This document shows, piece by piece, positions 36,801 to 45,987 of a stretch of 64,000 nucleotides of DNA; positions within the stretch are counted from its first letter, which is position 1, and each line of letters starts with the position of its first letter. A program made the position numbers and the translations under genes. The stretch covers positions 102,422-166,421 of the forward strand of contig NZ_JARBUT010000008.1 in the NCBI RefSeq assembly GCF_028882275.1, in the 5' to 3' direction. Source of the DNA: Nocardiopsis sp. N85. GTDB taxonomy: Bacteria; Actinomycetota; Actinomycetes; Streptosporangiales; Streptosporangiaceae. Below the pieces are notes generated by a model. It searched no databases, was not told the origin of the DNA, and saw nothing but the letters and a program-made list of their open reading frames with translations.

Positions 36801-37361
36801 TCACAGCCGCACGGCTCCGGCGAGGTTGTAGCGGGTGACGTCCCGCTCACGGACGCGGTCGCCCGATCGGGGCGCGTCGATCATCCGGCCCCTGCCGAGG
36901 TAGATGGCGACGTGGTAGGCGTAGCCGCCGCTGTCGGTCCAGTAGAGCAGGTCACCGCGCCTGGCGTTGGCGTAACTGACGCGGGTGCCGGAGCGGACCT
37001 GGTCGTGCGCGATGCGGGGCAGACTCACCCCGGCCTGTTTGAACGACCACTGGACGAGGCCGGAGCAGTCGAAGCCTCCGGGCCTGCTGCCTCCCCAGGA
37101 GTAGGGGGTCCCCTTCTGGGACTCGGCGGCGTCGATCGCCTTCTCCGCGGCGGAGGAGGACAACTGGTGGACGCGTTCGGCCTCGGCGGGTGGCGCGGCG
37201 TGCGCGGGCACCGACGCGGTGCCGAGCGTCAGCGCGGCGGCCAGGGCGGCGACGGTGAGCCCGCGCGTTCCTCTCCGAGCGCGCCGGGAGGACGTGGCCT
37301 GTCGCCCCGCTTCCGTGGGACGACAGGCCTGCGTTCGCTCGTGCTGTCGCGGTAGTCGCAT
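36801..37361 (-). CDS. Secreted NlpC/P60 peptidoglycan endopeptidase
   Basis: Cell-wall hydrolase cutting peptide stems. 186 residues from an ATG at 37361 with GGAGG nine bases upstream; in-frame starts 4 and 15 codons earlier lack this. A long basic N-terminus precedes the signal helix (LTVAALAAALTLGTASVPAHA). The NlpC/P60 domain occupies residues ~78-186: TPYSWGGSRPGGFDCSGLVQ holds the catalytic Cys, YAYHVAIYLGRGRMIDAP the catalytic His. There are no LysM or coiled-coil domains. A palindrome overlaps its predicted promoter, so it probably has a dedicated regulator. Confidence 0.9.
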   Translation of the reverse strand: MRLPRQHERTQACRPTEAGRQATSSRRARRGTRGLTVAALAAALTLGTASVPAHAAPPAEAERVHQLSSSAAEKAIDAAESQKGTPYSWGGSRPGGFDCSGLVQWSFKQAGVSLPRIAHDQVRSGTRVSYANARRGDLLYWTDSGGYAYHVAIYLGRGRMIDAPRSGDRVRERDVTRYNLAGAVRL

Positions 37362-37477
37362 AACGGTGGTCCTCCACATGACGAATCGGTTCGCCGTGGC
37401 GTCCACGTCACCGTGACGCGGGTCGGTCCGCCTCGACGCACTTCATTCGTCACACAGACACCGCAAGAAGTCACTCT

Positions 37478-37520
37478 CCGTAGTCTAATCGGTATCCAAA
37501 AAAGGTAAAGCATGCTTTAC
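37478..37520 (-). promoter_or_regulatory. Promoter and overlapping palindrome upstream of NlpC/P60 gene
   Basis: On the minus strand, TTTACC (-35-like), a 16-bp spacer and TAGACT (-10-like) precede a ~100-nt leader. A perfect 16-bp palindrome GTAAAGCATGCTTTAC (37505-37520) overlaps the -35 hexamer, the place for a repressor. The palindrome does not match a regulator site I know. The leader also contains CGTCACGGTGACG, a short inverted repeat. It is too short for a ydaO (c-di-AMP) riboswitch. Confidence 0.55.
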
Positions 37521-37601
37521 AAAGGGTGCCGAAACCAGGCCAGGGAGGGATTAACCGACCATCACCTCGATCGCTCCGGTCACGCACCGTGGCAGCCGGT
37601 G

Positions 37602-38468
37602 CTACGCGACCTCGGCGGGGAGTCCGAGGGCGCCGGCGACGCGATCGGCGGTGGCCGCCATGCCCGCCGCGTTGGGGTGCACGGGGGCGGCGGAGTTCTC
37701 CGGGATCAGGCCCTCCACCCAGCGCTGGGAGGCGGGCGAGCAGATGTCGTGACCGCGCTCCAGGACGTCGACGAAGGTCGCGCCCCGGGCGGTGGACTCC
37801 TCCGCGATCATCGCGTTGAGCGCGTTCTGCACCCCGTCGAGGAAGGGCACGTCGCCGCGGGCGATCGGCTCGCGGGGCCAGCACCCCCGGCTCTCGGGGA
37901 GGATCTGGAGGTAGCCCACCGCGAGCACGGTCGCGTTCGGGCTGCGCTCGGCGATCTCCCCGTACACCCCGGAGATCTCGTCGCGCAGGTCCTCGACCCG
38001 CTGCTCCAGTTCGTCGCCGTAGTAGCGCTCGCAGGGGTTGCCCAGCGGGTTCTCCAGACTGCGCTTGGCGCAGGTGGTGAAGACCTCCGAGAACCCGAAG
38101 TCGTTGCCGCCGATCCCCACCGTCACCAGGTCGGTGTCCGGGGTGAGGGCGTCGAACTGCGGGGCCACCCCGCGGTGCTGGGACTCGCGGAGATCGGCCG
38201 TGACCGCGCCCGAACAGCTGGCGTCGGTGAACGAGGCCACCCCGAGGCGATCGGCGGTGAGCCGGGCGTAGTTGGCCGACGAGCGCAGGCAGCGGGGGTC
38301 GGAGCCGGGCGCGTACGGCGGGATGAGCGGACCGGAGGTGAAGGAGTCGCCGAGGGCGACGTAGTGCCCGAAGTCGGCGGCCTCCTCGGCGGCCGCGGGG
38401 GCGGCGATCAGGGACAGGCCCAGCGCGGCGACCGCCGCCAGGGCGATCTTCCGGGAGCGTCGCGTCAT
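37602..38468 (-). CDS. Secreted SGNH/GDSL hydrolase (lipase/esterase)
   Basis: 288 residues from an ATG at 38468 (MTRRSRKIALAAVAALGLSL), a normal signal peptide cleaved near AAA-EE, with GGAGAAG upstream. A GTG at 38531 with GAGGAGA upstream would add 21 residues, and either may be used. Catalytic blocks: Ser in VALGDSFTSG (block I), Gly in block II, Asn in GIGGNDFGF (block III), and the Asp/His pair in VHPNAAGM (block V). It has six or more Cys suited to disulfides, as in the Streptomyces SCO7513-type lipases. The natural substrate is unknown. A weak hairpin abuts the stop codon. Confidence 0.88.
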   Translation of the reverse strand: MTRRSRKIALAAVAALGLSLIAAPAAAEEAADFGHYVALGDSFTSGPLIPPYAPGSDPRCLRSSANYARLTADRLGVASFTDASCSGAVTADLRESQHRGVAPQFDALTPDTDLVTVGIGGNDFGFSEVFTTCAKRSLENPLGNPCERYYGDELEQRVEDLRDEISGVYGEIAERSPNATVLAVGYLQILPESRGCWPREPIARGDVPFLDGVQNALNAMIAEESTARGATFVDVLERGHDICSPASQRWVEGLIPENSAAPVHPNAAGMAATADRVAGALGLPAEVA

Positions 38469-38689
38469 CGCGGACTTCTCCGTGGGAACCGGGGGAACGG
38501 GGGGCATGGACGGCGTGTCGGTGCGGGGCACGCGGGTCTCCTCTTCGGTGAGCGGGGGGTGCGGAGGTTCGGACCCTAAGGATTCTGTAACACGACCTTC
38601 ACGGAAAGTGTCCTAACCCGTAGGTAACTTTCCTGTGGCGTCCCCAGGCTCCACCGCCCCCACCTGGAGCGTCTCCCGGAGGCGTTAGC

Positions 38690-40051
38690 GTGTCGGACAT
38701 GGCCAAAGCGAAGACGATGTTCCGGTGCGCCGAGTGCGGCTGGACCAGCCTCAAGTGGGTGGGGCGCTGCGGGGAGTGCCAGGCGTGGGGGACCGTCGAG
38801 GAGGCCGGCGCCCCGGCGCCCATGGCGGTCGCCCCCGCCGCGGTGACCTCCCGCGCCCGCCCGATCACCGAGATCAGTGTGGAGAGCGCGGAGGCCGTGC
38901 CCACCGGCATCGACGAGCTGGACCGGGTGCTGGGCGGCGGCGCCGTCCCGGGCGGTGTGGTCCTGTTGGCCGGAGAGCCGGGGGTCGGCAAGTCCACGCT
39001 GCTGCTGGAGGTGGCCGCCAAACGAGCCCAGGCCGGGCCCGTCCTGTACGTGACCGGCGAGGAGTCCGCCGGCCAGGTGCGGCTGCGCGCCGAACGCCTG
39101 GGGGCCCTGTCGGACAAGCTGTACCTCGCGGCGGAGACCTCCATCGCCACCGTGGCCTCGCACGTGGACGCGGTGGGACCGGGTCTGATCATCGTCGACT
39201 CGGTGCAGACCATGATGTCCCCCGACACGAGCGGCGTCCCCGGTGGTGTCACCCAGGTACGGCAGGTCACCGGGGCGCTCATCCAGATCGCCAAGGAACG
39301 CGGGATCGCCACCGTCCTGGTCGGTCACGTGACCAAGGACGGTTCCATCGCCGGCCCCCGACTGCTGGAGCACCTGGTGGACGTGGTCCTGCACTTCGAG
39401 GGCGAACGCCACTCCCAGCTGCGCCTGCTGCGGGCGGTCAAGAACCGCTACGGCCCCACCGACGAGATCGGCTGTTTCGAGCTGACCGAGAGCGGCATCG
39501 TGGGCCTGGCCGACCCGAGCGGGCTCTTCCTCACCGAGCGCACCGATCCGGTCCCGGGCACCTGCATCACCGTGGCCCTGGAAGGGCGGCGACCGATCAT
39601 CGCCGAGGTGCAGGCCCTGGTGGCCCCCACCCCCCTGCCCGCGCCCCGTCGGGCCACCTCGGGTCTGGACACCTCGCGGGTGAACATGATCCTGGCGGTG
39701 TTGGAGAAGCGCACCGGGATGAAGCTCGCCAACCTGGACGTGTACGCCTCGACGGTGGGCGGTGTGCGCCTCACCGAACCGGCGATCGACCTGGCCCTGG
39801 CGATGGCCGCGGGCGGTTCCCACAACGACGTCGCCCTACCCCGAGGGCTGATCGTCGTCGGCGAGGTGGGTCTGGCCGGCGACGTGCGCACGGTGGCGGG
39901 CGCCCGCCGCCGGGTGGCGGAGGCCCAACGCCTGGGCTTCACCGAGGCGATCGTCCCCAAGCACTTCGGCGACCCGATCCCGGGCATCCGCGTGCACGAG
40001 GTGGAGGAACTGAGCGAGGCCCTGATGCGGGTCGCCCGCCGACGCGGCTGA
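38690..40051 (+). CDS. radA: DNA repair/recombination protein RadA
   Basis: RecA-like ATPase that helps branch migration of recombination intermediates. 453 residues from GTG at 38690; ATG three codons later (38699) is equally possible. The N-terminal zinc finger CAECGWTSLKWVGRCGEC, the Walker A GEPGVGKST, the RadA-specific KNRYGPTDEIGCF motif and the C-terminal Lon-protease-like domain (DLALAMAAGGSHNDVALPRG) are all present in the normal order. It is transcribed divergently from the SGNH hydrolase and converges with the SSI-type gene. Confidence 0.96.
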   Translation: MSDMAKAKTMFRCAECGWTSLKWVGRCGECQAWGTVEEAGAPAPMAVAPAAVTSRARPITEISVESAEAVPTGIDELDRVLGGGAVPGGVVLLAGEPGVGKSTLLLEVAAKRAQAGPVLYVTGEESAGQVRLRAERLGALSDKLYLAAETSIATVASHVDAVGPGLIIVDSVQTMMSPDTSGVPGGVTQVRQVTGALIQIAKERGIATVLVGHVTKDGSIAGPRLLEHLVDVVLHFEGERHSQLRLLRAVKNRYGPTDEIGCFELTESGIVGLADPSGLFLTERTDPVPGTCITVALEGRRPIIAEVQALVAPTPLPAPRRATSGLDTSRVNMILAVLEKRTGMKLANLDVYASTVGGVRLTEPAIDLALAMAAGGSHNDVALPRGLIVVGEVGLAGDVRTVAGARRRVAEAQRLGFTEAIVPKHFGDPIPGIRVHEVEELSEALMRVARRRG

Positions 40052-40069
40052 GGTCGACGTCCGGCCCCC

Positions 40070-40438
40070 TCAGAAGGCGAAGACCGGCCCCTTGGCCAGG
40101 CGCAGCTCACATCGGTTGCCGTAGGTCCGCTCGAAGTCCTCGGCGCCGCTGGCGGTGACGGTGACCGGACGGTACTCCATCGTGCAGAAGCCCTCGGTCG
40201 GGGTGATCTCCTTGATCGACCCGGCCTCGGCGATGGCGGCGCAGGCCGCCTCGGCCTCGGGGTGGGTACCGCCGGCCGGGTCGCAGTTCAGAGTGACCAC
40301 GGAGCGGTCGCCGAGGTAGCCGCCGGCGTACCCGTCGGTGACGGTCAGGACGTAACGGACGGAGTAGCGCTCGGCCGAAGCCGTCGCGGGGGCGAGTGCG
40401 GCGACGAGGGCGAGACCGAGGACGGCGAGTCGTTTCAC
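40070..40438 (-). CDS. Subtilisin-inhibitor-like (SSI) secreted serine protease inhibitor
   Basis: 122 residues, ATG at 40438. The signal peptide MKRLAVLGLALVAALAPATA is cleaved near ASA-ER. The mature ~97 residues show the SSI pattern: VTLNCDPAGGTHPEAEAACA (first disulfide), FCTMEYRPVTVTASG (reactive-site loop) and GNRCELRLAKGPVFAF (C-terminus with the second-disulfide Cys). By alignment with Streptomyces SSI (CPM-VYDPV), the P1 residue is Met and P1' is Glu. It likely inhibits subtilisin- or chymotrypsin-like proteases outside the cell. Streptomyces SSI proteins are developmentally regulated; regulation here is not visible. Confidence 0.88.
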   Translation of the reverse strand: MKRLAVLGLALVAALAPATASAERYSVRYVLTVTDGYAGGYLGDRSVVTLNCDPAGGTHPEAEAACAAIAEAGSIKEITPTEGFCTMEYRPVTVTASGAEDFERTYGNRCELRLAKGPVFAF

Positions 40439-40457
40439 GAAGGGCTCCCTGACATAA

Positions 40458-40504
40458 GAACACGGACGACACCCATAGTAATCAAATGAGTGCCGTCCGT
40501 GTTC
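40458..40504. other. Long inverted repeat in the SSI gene leader
   Basis: The 11-bp perfect arms GAACACGGACG and CGTCCGTGTTC are separated by 25 nt, in which CAC/GTG can extend the stem past one mismatch. The loop is AT-rich. It lies between the stop of the upstream gene (40538) and the SSI start, 20 nt before the SSI ATG. It may terminate the upstream transcript or serve as an operator. Confidence 0.5.
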
Positions 40505-40537
40505 GAGTTTCGGGTGTCCGGGATGCTCCTATGGATG

Positions 40538-41296
40538 TCAGCCCTTGAGCTGGAACACCAGCTGGGAGACCGAGCCCACGTAGTCCCCGTGCAGGTTGGC
40601 GCGGTACCAGCCGGGCTTGGCCTCCGGCTTGCCGTCGCGGCAGTCGGCGAAGGAGCGCACCCGGTCCCAGGTGACCGTGAACTCGTGCGGCACGCCCCGG
40701 CTCAACTGGCGGTCCTCGCGGCTCTCGCCGTCCGCGCAGTCGGCGGACGAGTAGATGCGGTCGTCACCGGAGTGGATGCGCACCTCCATCGACTCGCCGC
40801 CCACGTCGACGGTGCAGGTCTGCTCGCCGGTGTTGACCACGGTGACCTCGAAGGCCGGTTTCGCGCCCGACCCGTAGATCTCCTTGTCCTTCTCGGCGAA
40901 GTCGAAGGTGACCACCACGTCCTGCGGGCGGCAGGCGTCCTCGGGGCGCTTCGGCGCGGCCGCCTCGCCGCCGCCGGAGCCGCCTCCCCCGCCGCCGGCG
41001 CCCTCGGCGTCCGAGGGGTCGTCGGAGGGCTCGGGATCCCCGCTGGGCGAGGCGTCCGCCTCGGAGGGATCCTCCTCGGGTTCCCCACTCGGGGACGCGG
41101 AGGGATCCTCCGGTGCCACACTGGGGGAGGCCTCGTTGTCGACGCCCGCTTCGGACCGGGTCGGCTCGCCCTCGTCCGCGCCCGGCCGACAGGCGAAGGC
41201 GATCAGAGCGAGCAGCAACATGGCCCCGGCCAGCACGAAGGCGCGCCGCTTCCAGTAGGTCTCGCGGCTGACGGGATGTCCGGTACTTGACGCCAT
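40538..41296 (-). CDS. Membrane-anchored extracellular protein, acidic linker, unknown function
   Basis: 252 residues from an ATG at 41296. A single N-terminal helix (RRAFVLAGAMLLLALIAFAC) anchors it; the Cys at the end does not form a good lipobox. Residues ~40-110 are a Ser/Pro/Glu/Asp linker ending in a Gly run. The C-terminal ~130 residues (RPQDVVVTFDFAEKDKEIYG, then FEVTVVNTGEQTCTVDVGGE) form a beta-rich domain with four Cys, like DUF4232-type extracellular modules of actinobacteria. Function not recognised. Its start is divergent from mutY, 64 bp away. Confidence 0.7.
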   Translation of the reverse strand: MASSTGHPVSRETYWKRRAFVLAGAMLLLALIAFACRPGADEGEPTRSEAGVDNEASPSVAPEDPSASPSGEPEEDPSEADASPSGDPEPSDDPSDAEGAGGGGGGSGGGEAAAPKRPEDACRPQDVVVTFDFAEKDKEIYGSGAKPAFEVTVVNTGEQTCTVDVGGESMEVRIHSGDDRIYSSADCADGESREDRQLSRGVPHEFTVTWDRVRSFADCRDGKPEAKPGWYRANLHGDYVGSVSQLVFQLKG

Positions 41297-41360
41297 GGCC
41301 CGTAGTATTGCGGTTTTGCGGCCACGCCACCTACTCAACCCGCCGATCTCCGGTTTAAAG

Positions 41361-42236
41361 ATGAGCGATAACCCTTACAGCACCGCCGTTCTGGCCTGGT
41401 ACGAGGCCAACGCCCGCGACCTCCCCTGGCGGGCGCCCGACGCATCGCCGTGGTCGATCCTGGTCAGCGAGATCATGCTCCAGCAGACCCCCGTCGTGCG
41501 GGTGCTGCCCGCCTGGAAGGCCTGGACCGAACGCTGGCCCACCCCGTCCGACCTGGCGAAAGACGCGCCGGGCGAGGCCGTCAGGATGTGGGATCGCCTC
41601 GGCTACCCGCGCCGGGCACTGCGCCTGCACGCCTGCGCGACGGTCATCACCGAGGAGCACGACGGCGTCGTCCCCGACGATCACGCGACCCTGTTGTCCC
41701 TTCCCGGCGTCGGCGTGTACACGGCCGCGGCCGTCGCGAGCTTCGCTTTCGGGCAACGCCACGCCATTCTGGACACCAATGTGCGTCGGGTCCTGGCCAG
41801 AGCCGAAACCGGCATCGAGTACCCACCGAAAACCCAGACGAAGGCCGAGACGGCCCTCGCCGAGTCCCTGCTGCCGCCCGAGGCGTCGGTCGCCGCCCGC
41901 TGGGGCGTGGCCGTCATGGAACTCGGCGCGCTCGTGTGCACCGCCCGTTCCCCCGCGTGCGTCGACTGCCCCATCGCGAACCAGTGCGCCTGGACGGCGG
42001 CGGGGCGGCCCGCGCACAGCGGACCGCCCCGGCGCGGACAGACCTACGCGGGCACCGACCGACAGGTCCGCGGGCTGCTGCTGGCCGTGCTGCGCGCCTC
42101 GGCGGACCCGGTGCCCAAGGACGCGCTGGACGTCGTGTGGGACGACCACGTGCAACGTGAGCGCGCCCTGGACGCCCTGGTCGTCGACGGCCTCGTGGAC
42201 CCGATGGAGGACGGCCGCTACGCGCTGCCGTCCTGA
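41361..42236 (+). CDS. mutY: A/G-specific adenine DNA glycosylase
   Basis: Removes adenine mispaired with 8-oxoguanine. 291 residues from an ATG at 41361 (MSDNPYSTAVLAWYEANARD); the frame opens at 41295 but the family starts here. The helix-hairpin-helix LLSLPGVGVYTAAAVASFAFG is followed by the catalytic Asp (AILDTNVRRVL); catalytic Glu in SEIMLQQTPV. The [4Fe-4S] motif C-x6-C-x2-C-x5-C is at residues ~194-210. The C-terminal NUDIX-like 8-oxoG recognition domain of E. coli MutY is missing, which is common in actinobacteria. There is no Shine-Dalgarno sequence before the ATG, so translation may be leaderless. Confidence 0.92.
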   Translation: MSDNPYSTAVLAWYEANARDLPWRAPDASPWSILVSEIMLQQTPVVRVLPAWKAWTERWPTPSDLAKDAPGEAVRMWDRLGYPRRALRLHACATVITEEHDGVVPDDHATLLSLPGVGVYTAAAVASFAFGQRHAILDTNVRRVLARAETGIEYPPKTQTKAETALAESLLPPEASVAARWGVAVMELGALVCTARSPACVDCPIANQCAWTAAGRPAHSGPPRRGQTYAGTDRQVRGLLLAVLRASADPVPKDALDVVWDDHVQRERALDALVVDGLVDPMEDGRYALPS

Positions 42237-42242
42237 AGGGGT

Positions 42243-43133
42243 TCAGGTGGTGGTGGTCCCCTCCTCCTCCAGGATCGCCTCCACCTCGGCCTCGGTCTCG
42301 GAGATCCCCCCGCTGCACGGGGCGCCGGGCTCGGGGGTGTCCGGCCCTTGGACGTATCCGCGCAGATACTCGGTCAGGGCCGGGGAGGCGGGATCGTCCA
42401 GGTGGATCTGCGAACCCCACGCCGAGGCCACGACCCGGGTGGGAAGGCCCTCCATGGGGCTGATCACCAGGTAGTCGCCAGGGGTGTACAGGTCCTTCAG
42501 GATCGCGACCTCGTCAGGAGACAGCGACGGGTCGTAGGTGATCCACACCGCCCCGTGCTCCAGCGAGTGCACGGCGAACTCCGCGCGCAGCGGTTCGGTG
42601 TAGACGCCGCAGTTCTGCCAGGTCGGATAGTGCGGACCGCCCGCCGGGGGGAACATGTCGTAGTCGACGACCTCTCCCGGCTCCACATGATCGGGCTCCA
42701 GACCCTCGAAGGTGAGGATCTCCTCCCCCGCGGCCGTGCCGTCGGCGGGGCCGCCCGCGCCGGAGGACGAGAGGTACCACACCGCGCCGCCGGCGACGAG
42801 CAGCAGGAGCACCAGGGCACCGGCGACGACGCCGATGATCAGGCCCACGGACGACTTCTTCGGCGGGGGTCCGGGCGGTCCGTATCCTCCGGGCTGCGGA
42901 CCGTACCCGCCCGGGGGCGGCGGCCCGTACCCACCCGGGGGCGGAGGCCCGTACCCACCCGGGGGCGGAGGACCGTACCCGCCCGGGGGCGGCGGCCCGT
43001 ACCCACCCGGCGGCACCGCCCCCGGCGGTGGCGGTCCCTGCGGTGGCGGTCCCTGCGGTGGCCCGGCCGGTCCGAGGTGGCCGTGGGCGGGGGGCTGCGG
43101 CCCCTGGTTCCGGGGATCAAAGGGCTGATTCAC
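42243..43133 (-). CDS. DUF3105 membrane protein with PPPPGGYG repeats
   Basis: 296 residues, GTG at 43133. Residues 1-90 are Pro/Gly/Tyr-rich with five PPPPGGYG units. A transmembrane helix follows (SVGLIIGVVAGALVLLLLVA). The extracellular DUF3105 domain (residues ~135-270) has PPAGGPHYPTWQNCGVY, then LEHGAVWITYDP, with paired His and Cys residues that could bind metal. The C-terminal stretch has one further Cys (PGAPCSGG). The DUF3105 function is unknown. It converges with mutY, 6 bp apart. Confidence 0.85.
   Translation of the reverse strand: MNQPFDPRNQGPQPPAHGHLGPAGPPQGPPPQGPPPPGAVPPGGYGPPPPGGYGPPPPGGYGPPPPGGYGPPPPGGYGPQPGGYGPPGPPPKKSSVGLIIGVVAGALVLLLLVAGGAVWYLSSSGAGGPADGTAAGEEILTFEGLEPDHVEPGEVVDYDMFPPAGGPHYPTWQNCGVYTEPLRAEFAVHSLEHGAVWITYDPSLSPDEVAILKDLYTPGDYLVISPMEGLPTRVVASAWGSQIHLDDPASPALTEYLRGYVQGPDTPEPGAPCSGGISETEAEVEAILEEEGTTTT
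42901..43020. repeat. Five tandem 24-bp repeats encoding PPPPGGYG
   Basis: Units starting at 42901, 42925, 42949, 42973 and 42997 share ccgtacccRcccggggg and differ at only a few bases; the last is the most diverged. The period of eight codons keeps the frame, so copy number can vary without disrupting the protein. Such repeats are prone to slippage. Confidence 0.9.
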
Positions 43134-43187
43134 ACTCGCACCCTAACGGCTCCGCTTCTTTCGGGGAGGGGGTGGGAACGACGAAGA

Positions 43188-43209
43188 GGGCGCCCCCGAA
43201 GGGACGCCC
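43188..43209. terminator. clpC terminator
   Basis: On the minus strand GGGCGTCCC pairs with GGGGCGCCC (one T-G wobble) around a TTCG tetraloop, 19 nt after the clpC stop, followed by a T/C-rich tail (TCTTCGTCGTTCCC). Confidence 0.75.
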
Positions 43210-43228
43210 CCGTGCCGTACGAGTGCGG

Positions 43229-45739
43229 CTACTCGGCCTTACCGGCGGCCGACTCCTCGACCTCCGGGGTGTCCGGGACCGCCGCCGGCTTCGGCACACC
43301 CTTGAAGGTGAGCTTGGCGTCGGTGCCGTCGCCGTCGGTGTCGATCACGACGATCTGTCCGGACTTGAGGTCGCCGAACAGGATCTTCTCCGAGAGCTGG
43401 TCCTCGATCTCCCGCTGGATCGTCCGGCGCAGCGGCCGGGCGCCCAGGACCGGGTCGAAGCCCCGCTCCGACAGCAGCTTCTTGGCCTTGGGACGGAGCT
43501 CGATGCCCATGTCCCGCTCCTTGAGCCGGTTGTCGAGGCCGGCGATCATCAGATCCACGATCTGGAAGATCTCGCCCTCGGTCAGCTGGTGGAAGACGAT
43601 GATGTCGTCCACACGGTTGAGGAACTCCGGCCGGAAGTTCTGCTTGAGCTCCTCGCCGACCTTGGCCTTCATCCGCTCGTAGTTGGTCTGGGCGTCGTCC
43701 TCCTTGGCGAAGCCCATGGCCACGCCCTTGGAGATGTCCCGGGTGCCCAGGTTGGTCGTCATGATGATGACCGTGTTCTTGAAGTCGACGTTGCGACCCT
43801 GGGCGTCGGTGAGACGTCCCTCCTCCAGCACCTGGAGGAGCGAGTTGAAGATGTCGTTGTGGGCCTTCTCGATCTCGTCGAACAGGACCACGGAGAACGG
43901 CTTGCGGCGCACCTTCTCGGTGAGCTGGCCGCCCTCCTCGTAGCCGACGTACCCGGGCGGGGAACCGAACAGCCGCGAGACCGTGTGCTTCTCCATGAAC
44001 TCGGACATGTCCAGCTGGATCAGCGCGTCCTCGTCCCCGAACAGGAACTCGGCCAGGGTCTTGGACAGCTCGGTCTTACCGACACCGGACGGGCCGGCGA
44101 AGATGAACGAACCACCGGGACGCTTGGGGTCCTTCAGACCCGCGCGCGTACGCCGGATCGCCTGGGAGAGCGCCTTGATGGCGTCCTCCTGGCCGATGAC
44201 CCGACGGTGCAGCTCGTCCTCCATGCGCAGCAGCCGGGAGCTCTCCTCCTCGGTGAGCTTGAAGACCGGGATGCCGGTGGAGGCGGCCAGGACCTCGGCG
44301 ATGAGCTCCTCGTCCACCTCGGCCACGACGTCCATGTCGCCGGCCTTCCACTCCTTCTCCCGCTGCGCCTTCTTCGTGAGCAGCTGCTTCTCGTCGTCGC
44401 GCAACGAGGCGGCCTTCTCGAAGTCCTGCGCGTCGATCGCGGACTCCTTGTCCCGACGGACACCGGCGATCTTCTCGTCGAACTCGCGCAGGTCCGGCGG
44501 CGCGGTCATGCGACGGATGCGCATGCGCGAGCCGGCCTCGTCGATGAGGTCGATCGCCTTGTCCGGCAGGAACCGGTCGCTGATGTAGCGGTCGGCGAGG
44601 TTGGCCGCCGCCACCAGGGCGCTGTCGGTGATGGAGACCCGGTGGTGGGCCTCGTACCGGTCGCGCAGACCCTTGAGGATCTCGATGGCGTGCGTGATGG
44701 TCGGCTCGTCCACCTGGATGGGCTGGAAGCGGCGCTCCAGCGCGGCGTCCTTCTCCAGGTACTTGCGGTACTCGTCGAGGGTGGTCGCGCCGATGGTCTG
44801 GAGCTCACCCCGGGCCAGCATGGGCTTGAGGATCGAGGCGGCGTCTATGGCGCCCTCGGCCGCGCCCGCGCCGACCAGCGTGTGCAGCTCGTCGATGAAC
44901 AGGATGATGTCGCCGCGGGTGCGGATCTCCTTGAGGACCTTCTTCAGGCGTTCCTCGAAGTCACCGCGGTAGCGGCTGCCCGCGACCAGCGCGCCCAGGT
45001 CGAGCGTGTAGAGCTGCTTGTCCTTGAGCGTCTCGGGGATCTCACCCTTGACGATCTTCTGGGCCAGGCCCTCGACCACGGCGGTCTTACCGACACCGGG
45101 CTCACCGATGAGGACCGGGTTGTTCTTGGTCCTGCGGGACAGGACCTGCATGACCCGCTCGATCTCCTTGTCCCGACCGATGACCGGGTCGAGCTTGCTC
45201 TCGCGCGCGGCCTGGGTCAGGTTGCGACCGAATTGGTCCAGCACCAGGGAGGTGGACGGAGTGGACTCCGAGGAGCCCGTGGTCGCCTGCGGCTCCTTGC
45301 CCTGGTAGCCGTGGAGCAGCTGGATGACCTGCTGGCGGACCCGGTTGAGGTCGGCGCCCAGCTTGACGAGGACCTGGGCGGCGACGCCCTCGCCCTCGCG
45401 GATGAGGCCCAGCAGGATGTGCTCGGTCCCGATGTAGTTGTGGCCGAGCTGGAGCGCCTCCCGCAGGGACAGCTCCAGCACCTTCTTGGCCCGCGGCGTG
45501 AAGGGGATGTGCCCCGACGGCGCCTGCTGGCCCTGACCGATGATCTCCTCGACCTGCTGCCGAACCGCTTCGAGGCTGATACCGAGACTTTCCAGAGCCT
45601 TGGCGGCGACGCCCTCACCCTCGTGGATGAGGCCGAGCAGGATGTGCTCCGTACCGATGTAGTTGTGGTTGAGCATCCTGGCCTCTTCCTGGGCCAGAAC
45701 AACCACTCGCCTCGCGCGGTCGGTAAACCTCTCGAACAT
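43229..45739 (-). CDS. clpC: ATP-dependent Clp protease ATP-binding subunit ClpC
   Basis: AAA+ unfoldase that feeds substrates to ClpP. 836 residues from an ATG at 45739 with GAGGAGCG upstream; the open frame runs further back but the family starts at [11 protein letters not shown]. Order: N-domain with two repeats ([15 protein letters not shown] twice), AAA-1 with Walker [14 protein letters not shown], a UVR-containing middle domain (residues ~420-470), AAA-2 with [12 protein letters not shown], and the [16 protein letters not shown] pore/sensor region. The ClpP-binding loop is between the AAA-2 motifs. A ClgR-like site lies upstream. Confidence 0.96.
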   Translation of the reverse strand: MFERFTDRARRVVVLAQEEARMLNHNYIGTEHILLGLIHEGEGVAAKALESLGISLEAVRQQVEEIIGQGQQAPSGHIPFTPRAKKVLELSLREALQLGHNYIGTEHILLGLIREGEGVAAQVLVKLGADLNRVRQQVIQLLHGYQGKEPQATTGSSESTPSTSLVLDQFGRNLTQAARESKLDPVIGRDKEIERVMQVLSRRTKNNPVLIGEPGVGKTAVVEGLAQKIVKGEIPETLKDKQLYTLDLGALVAGSRYRGDFEERLKKVLKEIRTRGDIILFIDELHTLVGAGAAEGAIDAASILKPMLARGELQTIGATTLDEYRKYLEKDAALERRFQPIQVDEPTITHAIEILKGLRDRYEAHHRVSITDSALVAAANLADRYISDRFLPDKAIDLIDEAGSRMRIRRMTAPPDLREFDEKIAGVRRDKESAIDAQDFEKAASLRDDEKQLLTKKAQREKEWKAGDMDVVAEVDEELIAEVLAASTGIPVFKLTEEESSRLLRMEDELHRRVIGQEDAIKALSQAIRRTRAGLKDPKRPGGSFIFAGPSGVGKTELSKTLAEFLFGDEDALIQLDMSEFMEKHTVSRLFGSPPGYVGYEEGGQLTEKVRRKPFSVVLFDEIEKAHNDIFNSLLQVLEEGRLTDAQGRNVDFKNTVIIMTTNLGTRDISKGVAMGFAKEDDAQTNYERMKAKVGEELKQNFRPEFLNRVDDIIVFHQLTEGEIFQIVDLMIAGLDNRLKERDMGIELRPKAKKLLSERGFDPVLGARPLRRTIQREIEDQLSEKILFGDLKSGQIVVIDTDGDGTDAKLTFKGVPKPAAVPDTPEVEESAAGKAE

Positions 45740-45987
45740 GTCTCGTCGCTCCTCTACAGAGCGGTCAGGCAAGGCCGGTTCCCACCGACCCGACTCTTCC
45801 GCATATCGGCCCCACAGGGATAACCGCCCCGGGGAGCACTGTCGCACCCGTCCGAACCGTTCGACCGGCTGCCGAGCGGACGGACATCTCCGCACGGTTC
45901 GGCCGGAGCCGTCCGTGCCAGAGACTTTCCCCGACGATAGGGCGTTCACCCAACATCCAACTACCGATTGAGGCGTCAGATTTCCCT

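Noticed and set aside
37362..37480. ydaO/c-di-AMP riboswitch before the NlpC/P60 gene
   Set aside because: Predicted leader is about 100 nt and lacks the conserved stems; only a short inverted repeat is seen.
42901..43020. Regular 24-bp repeats as a CRISPR array
   Set aside because: There are no spacers; the repeats are directly adjacent and encode PPPPGGYG within a gene.
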